Shown: positions 56,503-60,732 of the stretch, piece by piece
How positions within the stretch are numbered: the first letter of the stretch is position 1
Layout of the letters: each line of letters starts with the position of its first letter
Assembly: GCA_030653435.1 (NCBI GenBank)
Contig: JAURZI010000116.1
Span: 1 to 60,732 of the forward strand
Length of the DNA stretch: 60,732 nucleotides
Source of the DNA: Methylovulum sp.
Lineage (GTDB): Bacteria > Pseudomonadota > Gammaproteobacteria > Methylococcales > Methylomonadaceae
Direction: 5' to 3'
Made by a program: the position numbers and the translations under genes
Notes under the pieces: model-generated
What the model was told of the DNA's origin: nothing
The model's database searches: none
Seen by the model: the letters and a program-made list of their open reading frames with translations, nothing else

Positions 56503-56580
56503 GGTGGGCAACGCTTTTCTGCCCACCGCTTTTATCGGCAAATGGTGGGCAAACGATAACGCTGTTTGCTCACACCCTAC
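56503..56580. repeat. Pair of REP-like palindromes before the PepSY gene
   Basis: Left: GGTGGGCA (56503-56510) / TGCCCACC (56520-56527). Right: GTGGGCAAAC (from 56545) pairs with GTTTGCTCAC (to 56573) and is followed by CTAC (56577-56580), that is GTAG on the minus strand. Both arms share GTGGGCAA with the pattern of GTAG-type REP pairs seen elsewhere in the window. It ends 14 bases before the PepSY start codon and may influence its translation. Confidence 0.5.
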
Positions 56581-56594
56581 ACTACTGTAAGGCG

Positions 56595-57851
56595 ATGACC
56601 TCATTGATTAACACCCCAAAAACCACAGCAAACACCCATCTGAACCAGCTCAAAGCCCGCCGGAAACTGTGGTTGTCTGTGCATTTATGGCTGGGTTTGG
56701 TATTAGGCCTGTTCCTGTCCATTTTCGGCATCACGGGTAGCATTTTAGTGTTCCATGCCGAAATTAACGAACTGTTAAACCCCAAGTTGCTGACTGTCAC
56801 CGTGCCGGAATCGAATCCGGCTTATCAGCCCTTAGCCCATATTTTTCAGGCCGGACGCATAGCCATGCCGGAATCCGCCAACCACACCTTTGCCAATTAT
56901 CCGCGCAATGAAACAGCGGCGTTTAAATTGATGTATGCGTTGCCGGTGGCGAATGAGGTCGTCGAAAATTGGGAAGTCTATGTCAATCCGTACACCGCTG
57001 AGGTCACTGGTAAACAGTTGATGGCTTCATCAGACAACTTCGTCCCGCATAGTTTCATCGGCTTTATCTTCGAGCTGCACTATGCCTTGTTGCTGGGCGA
57101 AGAAATTGGTTACGCCGTGGTGGGCATAATGGGCGCGTTGCTGGTCATTTCGGTGCTGACAGGTTTGATCCTGTGGTGGCCCTTGACCGGAAAATGGTTG
57201 CAAGCGCTGACCGTCAAACGCAAAGCCAGTGCAGAACGCTTAAACTTTGATCTGCACAAAACGTCCGGCTTGTATTCGGCTTTGGTGCTGATACCCGTGT
57301 TATTTTCGGGCGTGTACATGGACATACCCGAATATGTCGTGCCGGTTTTGGAAGTGTTTTCACCCGTGACTTACCGTTACTGGTTCCGCTCCACGCCGCC
57401 AAGCGCTAATAAAGCAGGCGATAACCAAACCATCTCAATGGCGGAAGCCGTTGCGATAGCGGATAAGCGTTATCCCACAGGCCGCGCCGACTGGATTTAT
57501 GGCCTGTCCCAAACGACCAGCACGTATACCGTCTGCAAGCACGATGTCGCGGACAAAGGCAGTGTTATCAGCCGCCGCTGTGTCGTGATTGACCAATACA
57601 GCGGCAAAATCCTGGACGTGGACGACCCCGCTATCGGCACGGCGGGCGAGGTGTTCACGCATTGGCAATGGCCTTTACATTCGGGGCAGGCGTTTGGCTG
57701 GACGGGGCGGATTTTGGTGTTTTTGTCAGGTCTCGCCTGCCCGCTACTGTTTATTACCGGAATCATCCGCTGGCAACAAAAACGCAGGGCAAAGCAAAGC
57801 CTGAAAAACCGTTTTAAGATCGTAAAAACGCAAGGAAGCGGTGGTATATAA
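56595..57851 (+). CDS. PepSY-TM domain membrane protein (iron-regulated type)
   Basis: 418 residues from ATG 56595, preceded by AAGG. The family usually starts RKLWLSVHLWLGLVLGLFLSIFGITGSILVF, as here. Further helices are IMGALLVISVLTGLILWW, LYSALVLIPVLFSGVYM and ILVFLSGLACPLLFITGIIRW. Conserved histidines (HLWLG, HSFIGFIFELHYALLLG) fit heme or metal handling. Such proteins commonly accompany siderophore receptors and are thought to act as siderophore-iron reductases. The location after the FecI-FecR-receptor genes supports this. Confidence 0.85.
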   Translation: MTSLINTPKTTANTHLNQLKARRKLWLSVHLWLGLVLGLFLSIFGITGSILVFHAEINELLNPKLLTVTVPESNPAYQPLAHIFQAGRIAMPESANHTFANYPRNETAAFKLMYALPVANEVVENWEVYVNPYTAEVTGKQLMASSDNFVPHSFIGFIFELHYALLLGEEIGYAVVGIMGALLVISVLTGLILWWPLTGKWLQALTVKRKASAERLNFDLHKTSGLYSALVLIPVLFSGVYMDIPEYVVPVLEVFSPVTYRYWFRSTPPSANKAGDNQTISMAEAVAIADKRYPTGRADWIYGLSQTTSTYTVCKHDVADKGSVISRRCVVIDQYSGKILDVDDPAIGTAGEVFTHWQWPLHSGQAFGWTGRILVFLSGLACPLLFITGIIRWQQKRRAKQSLKNRFKIVKTQGSGGI

Positions 57852-57879
57852 TCTTTTATTCATTTTCAAATTCAGGACC

Positions 57880-58095
57880 ATGAAAATGTTTATGTTAATT
57901 TTTAGCCTGTTGTTGGCGCAATCTTATCGGTATAGCCCAAGCCGGAAACTTTGCCTATGGTGGCTGGACACCTAAAAAATGCGGTGTGAAACCTAGCGCA
58001 CCTACGATTGCAAAAGCGTTGCGACTATCAACAATTGGCAGCAATAGGCGAAGGTTTATTTCGAATGCCTGATTGAAGAAGCAAACAAATCGAGC
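57880..58095 (+). pseudogene. Decayed gene for a small exported protein
   Basis: ATG 57880 opens MKMFMLIFSLLLAQS, a signal-like start, and then stops after 31 codons. In other frames the following bases read AQAGNFAYGGWTPKKCGVKP, then VATINNWQQ, a stop, AKVYFECLIEEANK. The pieces line up in order as one protein (Cys-containing, about 75 residues or more) broken by at least two frameshifts and one stop. I recall similar uncharacterised exported proteins but cannot name a family. It lies in the 319-base gap between the PepSY gene and the convergent secreted enzyme gene. Confidence 0.5.
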
Positions 58096-58126
58096 GCTTC
58101 TTCAAGCGGGTCAAGTCGGCAGGCCT

Positions 58127-58152
58127 CTTGTATTCAATTATTTGAATACAAG
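58127..58152. terminator. AT-rich perfect hairpin downstream of the secreted enzyme gene
   Basis: CTTGTATTCAA (58127-58137) and TTGAATACAAG (58142-58152) form an 11-base perfect stem with a 4-base loop, 18 bases after the minus-strand stop codon at 58171. No T tract follows, so terminator function is uncertain; a regulatory palindrome is possible. Confidence 0.4.
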
Positions 58153-58170
58153 TCTGCGACATCTGCTCTA

Positions 58171-60222
58171 TCAGCGCTTTACCAAAAACAGCGCATCGCG
58201 AGCAGGGATTATCACCTCGTTTTCGACTGGCTGACCATTATTAATCTCCGGCGCTTGTGAGCCTTTCAAGCGCTTGTAATAATTTTTGCGAACAGCGACT
58301 CGCCAGGGATCGTTTGTCATATTAAGCAATACTAAACCTTTTTCAAATTCACGAGACCATCGTTCAGCACCGCCGGCATAAAGCTTAATATTGCGTATTT
58401 CAGTCTTGCCGATTTGCTCAGCTACGCCAAATACCGGTGTAGGTAAATGTGACTGATCGGCGATGAAGCTAATGTGGTATGTCCTCCATTCGGAATCTGC
58501 AAGAATAGATAACGGCTTTTTAGCCTTGCCTGTTATTGCTCCGCTGATGGTTGTCATTCGGGGTACGCGATCAAAATTTTGTCCTGCATAGTGCCAGGAA
58601 TCACTACCCTGCGCTTCAAATACCAATGTGTATTCACGACCGGCTGCTAATGTTTTCAGACCGCCGTCTTTAGGTGCAAGATGCACACCGGCCCACATTT
58701 TTTCAGGAAGTATGCCGCTCGGAATTTGTTTAACATTCGCAGAATAGGTGCCGCCTACCTGGGTGGTGTCTGCAACAAAGCCGTGTTCTGACGTCCATTG
58801 CCAGCTAGCCTTAGCTAAGAGATCGGTTTTATCCAGATCGTTTAATTCTTGCTGTGCCGGCCCTTGAGGCCGCCCTAGCCAGTGCCAGTCATTCAAGTCT
58901 CCGCCGTGATACTCATCCCAGTTAAAGACGCCAAATTGTAGGTTTTTATCCTCACTTTCAACGCCGGCATTGGCTGGATCGAATTTGGTGTTTTTCGCGC
59001 TCGCAAAAGGATGCGGCATACCTACTAGACAAGCTGAAGCAAATCCAACTCGAAAATGAAAATCGGTTTTTGAGCCATCCGGCATACGGACATTGGCGAA
59101 TACAGTGGTGGGGGTTTTAGTGAAGGGATAACTGACTTTCGGTAAGGCTTCTGCGTTGTTTACCCATAAGCGCAAATGGAGAAACGCGGGAGAAAAACGA
59201 TCATAGTCATTAGCGTAAGGAAAAGCTTCCATTTGAATGCCATTGAGGTAATGCCATCCACGTACGCCTGACATGGCGTCGTTACTATCCGCTTGTATGA
59301 TTTTATCGGGGCCGACGATTTTACGCAATTCGCGGAACAAAACTTGTCCGCCTAATCCGAAACTATTAACGCCATTGATATAGCCGTAGTCTGGAATTAA
59401 ATCATTATTAACATCCATAGGGTTGGCTTCTGGATATCCCCACGTCCAGCGGCCAACGTCAAATTCGACTCCGTCTGCCTTAGCATCCGATATTCGTTTG
59501 GCGATCAGTTGTGCAAACCATTCCGCAGCGGTCAGGTTACCTATACCGCCTCTGGGGCTATCCAGGCTTAAATTAAGTTGCCATTGGTGGCTCCAAAACA
59601 TCATATGGGGAGCAACAACTGCTTTTCCTGCTTGAAAAGATAGGGGTTTAGTCCCCCACTGGCCACGTTTTACAACGATTTTTTGATTATCTACCGCATC
59701 GACAATAATATGCTCTGCTCGAGACCAATCAGGTTTGCCTTTTTCATCAAGTGCATAGATGATGAGTGCGAGAGAGGCCTTTTTATTAACTTTGTTAATC
59801 CGTTTTTTACTTTTGAAAACACGGTTTAAATCCTGAACAAAAATAGTATTATCATTTGGAGAAATATCTTTGCCAAGTAGCGTCCCTGCTTTGTATAACA
59901 GATGGCCAGGCCATATACCTGTGAAATCATCCTCAGAAATACCGCCATAGGCTTTTTGTAGCGTAATGATTTTATTCGGGAACTGCTTGCGAGTCATTGC
60001 AGATTTTTCACCTGGGCCAGGTGCATGAATCCAGGCATAAGGCTCTTGTTCATTTAGCTGTTTTTTGAATGCGCTGCCTCCAGGTTTAAGATTTTTGGAT
60101 GCTTTAAAAACCATAGCAATGGGATATGACTCAGGAATTTTTAGTGGTGTAGCTGTTGCGATACTGGTACTAAACAGAATAAGCAAGATCAAAGAATACG
60201 TATACTTCTTGAATGGATACAT
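58171..60222 (-). CDS. Secreted glycoside-hydrolase-like protein of unknown specificity
   Basis: 683 residues from ATG 60222, which has GGAGAA at the right spacing (the frame is open to 60264). A signal peptide (YSLILLILFSTSIATA) is followed by an N-terminal TIM-barrel-like region. Strand ends carrying acidic residues are visible: DGVEFDVGRWTWGYPEANP, KIIQADSNDAMSG and NGIQMEAFPYANDYDR, the pattern of a retaining or GH114-like glycosidase. The C-terminal part (GREYTLVFEAQGSDSWHY, SILADSEWRTYHISFIADQ) looks like a carbohydrate-binding beta-sandwich. Substrate and family number are not known to me. The gene stands alone with hairpins on both sides. Confidence 0.55.
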   Translation of the reverse strand: MYPFKKYTYSLILLILFSTSIATATPLKIPESYPIAMVFKASKNLKPGGSAFKKQLNEQEPYAWIHAPGPGEKSAMTRKQFPNKIITLQKAYGGISEDDFTGIWPGHLLYKAGTLLGKDISPNDNTIFVQDLNRVFKSKKRINKVNKKASLALIIYALDEKGKPDWSRAEHIIVDAVDNQKIVVKRGQWGTKPLSFQAGKAVVAPHMMFWSHQWQLNLSLDSPRGGIGNLTAAEWFAQLIAKRISDAKADGVEFDVGRWTWGYPEANPMDVNNDLIPDYGYINGVNSFGLGGQVLFRELRKIVGPDKIIQADSNDAMSGVRGWHYLNGIQMEAFPYANDYDRFSPAFLHLRLWVNNAEALPKVSYPFTKTPTTVFANVRMPDGSKTDFHFRVGFASACLVGMPHPFASAKNTKFDPANAGVESEDKNLQFGVFNWDEYHGGDLNDWHWLGRPQGPAQQELNDLDKTDLLAKASWQWTSEHGFVADTTQVGGTYSANVKQIPSGILPEKMWAGVHLAPKDGGLKTLAAGREYTLVFEAQGSDSWHYAGQNFDRVPRMTTISGAITGKAKKPLSILADSEWRTYHISFIADQSHLPTPVFGVAEQIGKTEIRNIKLYAGGAERWSREFEKGLVLLNMTNDPWRVAVRKNYYKRLKGSQAPEINNGQPVENEVIIPARDALFLVKR

Positions 60223-60279
60223 AAAGTTTCTCCATGTGCATGAGCCAATTGGCTGGATTACCAAGTGAAGTCAAAACGC

Positions 60280-60379
60280 CCCTGCGAAGCAGGGAGCTTG
60301 ACGATTGTTAGTAGCCCCAGGGCTACCAGATTGTACCAATGGGTGAAAGTTGGAACAGCCCCAAGGGCTGCCAACAATC
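60280..60379. repeat. Cluster of three hairpins upstream of the secreted enzyme gene
   Basis: CCCTGC-GAA-GCAGGG (60280-60294), GTAGCCC-CA-GGGCTAC (60311-60326) and CAGCCC-CAA-GGGCTG (60356-60370) lie in a row. GATTGTT (60303-60309) and AACAATC (60373-60379) can pair around the last two, giving a branched structure. The second begins with GTAG, so a REP relation is possible. It is not a tRNA and matches no riboswitch I know. Confidence 0.45.
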
Positions 60380-60732
60380 ACCCCATAAAAATCCCCCTTC
60401 TCATCGTAACCTTTGCTGCCCAACTGCTCTTGGTTTTGGATTTACGCACGGATCTTCGCTTCTTCTAAACCAACCGTTGAGACAGCATAAAAAATCCGCT
60501 GCCTGCCGCTAAACTGTCTGGCAACTGAATGGCGCTATTCCCTTTGCTGTAGCCCACAACCTCAGGGACCGAATACTTTGGTGAGATTTATCAGCCGACA
60601 TTCCGCACCCTCATTACCCAGAACAGGCATATAACTGAACATAACGCTCACCGAGTAAGTTAAGCAGCTGGTGATGATAGTCGTTGCAATTTAGTATAAT
60701 TTCCCGGCAACGGTCGATTAACAGCACATGGA
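60380..60732. other. Region without a recognisable gene at the window end
   Basis: No convincing coding sequence is seen. On the minus strand 60614-60731 is open to the window edge (reading HVLLIDRCREIILNCNDYHH and on to YACSG), so it may be the 3' end of a gene beginning beyond the window, but it is too short to judge. Other frames hold only short unsupported ORFs. Confidence 0.3.

Noticed and set aside
60265-60468. Small ORF on + strand near the window end
   Set aside because: Overlaps the hairpin cluster and has no ribosome site or recognisable sequence.

Overview
The window looks like the chromosome of a gammaproteobacterial methanotroph or other methylotroph (Methylococcales-like). The main reason is a complete set of formyltransferase/hydrolase genes (fhcB, fhcA, fhcD, fhcC) of the tetrahydromethanopterin C1 pathway, next to typical gammaproteobacterial housekeeping blocks (recA-recX-alaS, lpxB, phoBR, tamAB, cydDC). 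Species-level placement is inference; no rRNA is present.

Layout. 1-540: mobile debris, namely the 3' end of an IS3-family transposase and a broken Mu-like Mor activator gene. 670-7739: the fhc genes, all on + strand, but split between fhcA and fhcD by a 2.4 kb insertion of toxin-antitoxin genes (dinJ-yafQ, an orphan stbD-like antitoxin, a vapBC-like pair) and a frameshifted zinc-ribbon/HNH-like gene. 7788-8427: an IS66 relic and a Uma2 endonuclease gene. 8509-12688 (-): recA-recX-alaS with a candidate LexA box. 12948-17228: a PfkB sugar kinase, then lpxB with two upstream genes that look like gnnB and gnnA, which would make a 3-amino sugar for lipid A. 17447-23866 (+): a TetR-controlled tripartite RND efflux operon. 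23907-26471: a deaminase and phoBR. 26508-26597: tRNA-Ser(UGA), followed by a cluster of TACCGCCA repeats resembling an integration site. 26829-34294 (-): two membrane proteins and tamA-tamB. 34351-39373: a PAS/sigma54 activator divergent from cydD-cydC. 39419-45066: ApbE, an unrecognised membrane protein, a GGDEF/EAL protein, and an exported D-Ala-D-Ala dipeptidase with an exported chorismate mutase. 45137-51564 (-): a second RND operon (tetR-mfp-rnd-tolC). 52107-57851 (+): a FecI-FecR-FecA-type iron signalling and uptake cluster with a PepSY membrane protein. 57880-60222: a decayed exported protein and a large secreted glycoside-hydrolase-like protein. The last 500 bases hold hairpins and no convincing gene.

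The genes fall into a few functional groups: C1 oxidation (fhc), envelope construction (lpxB/gnnAB, tamAB, dipeptidase, two RND pumps with outer-membrane channels), respiration (cydDC for cytochrome bd assembly), iron acquisition, and DNA repair. Palindromic REP-like repeats, several beginning with GTAG and arranged as inverted pairs, sit in operon linkers (cydD/cydC, rnd/tolC, receptor/PepSY).

The observations most worth following are the toxin-antitoxin island inside the C1 operon, the gnnA-gnnB-lpxB arrangement, the poly-T frameshift in the zinc-ribbon/HNH gene, the tRNA-linked repeat cluster, and the exported dipeptidase/chorismate mutase pair. Function assignments rest on motif reading and family recall; no database search was run.
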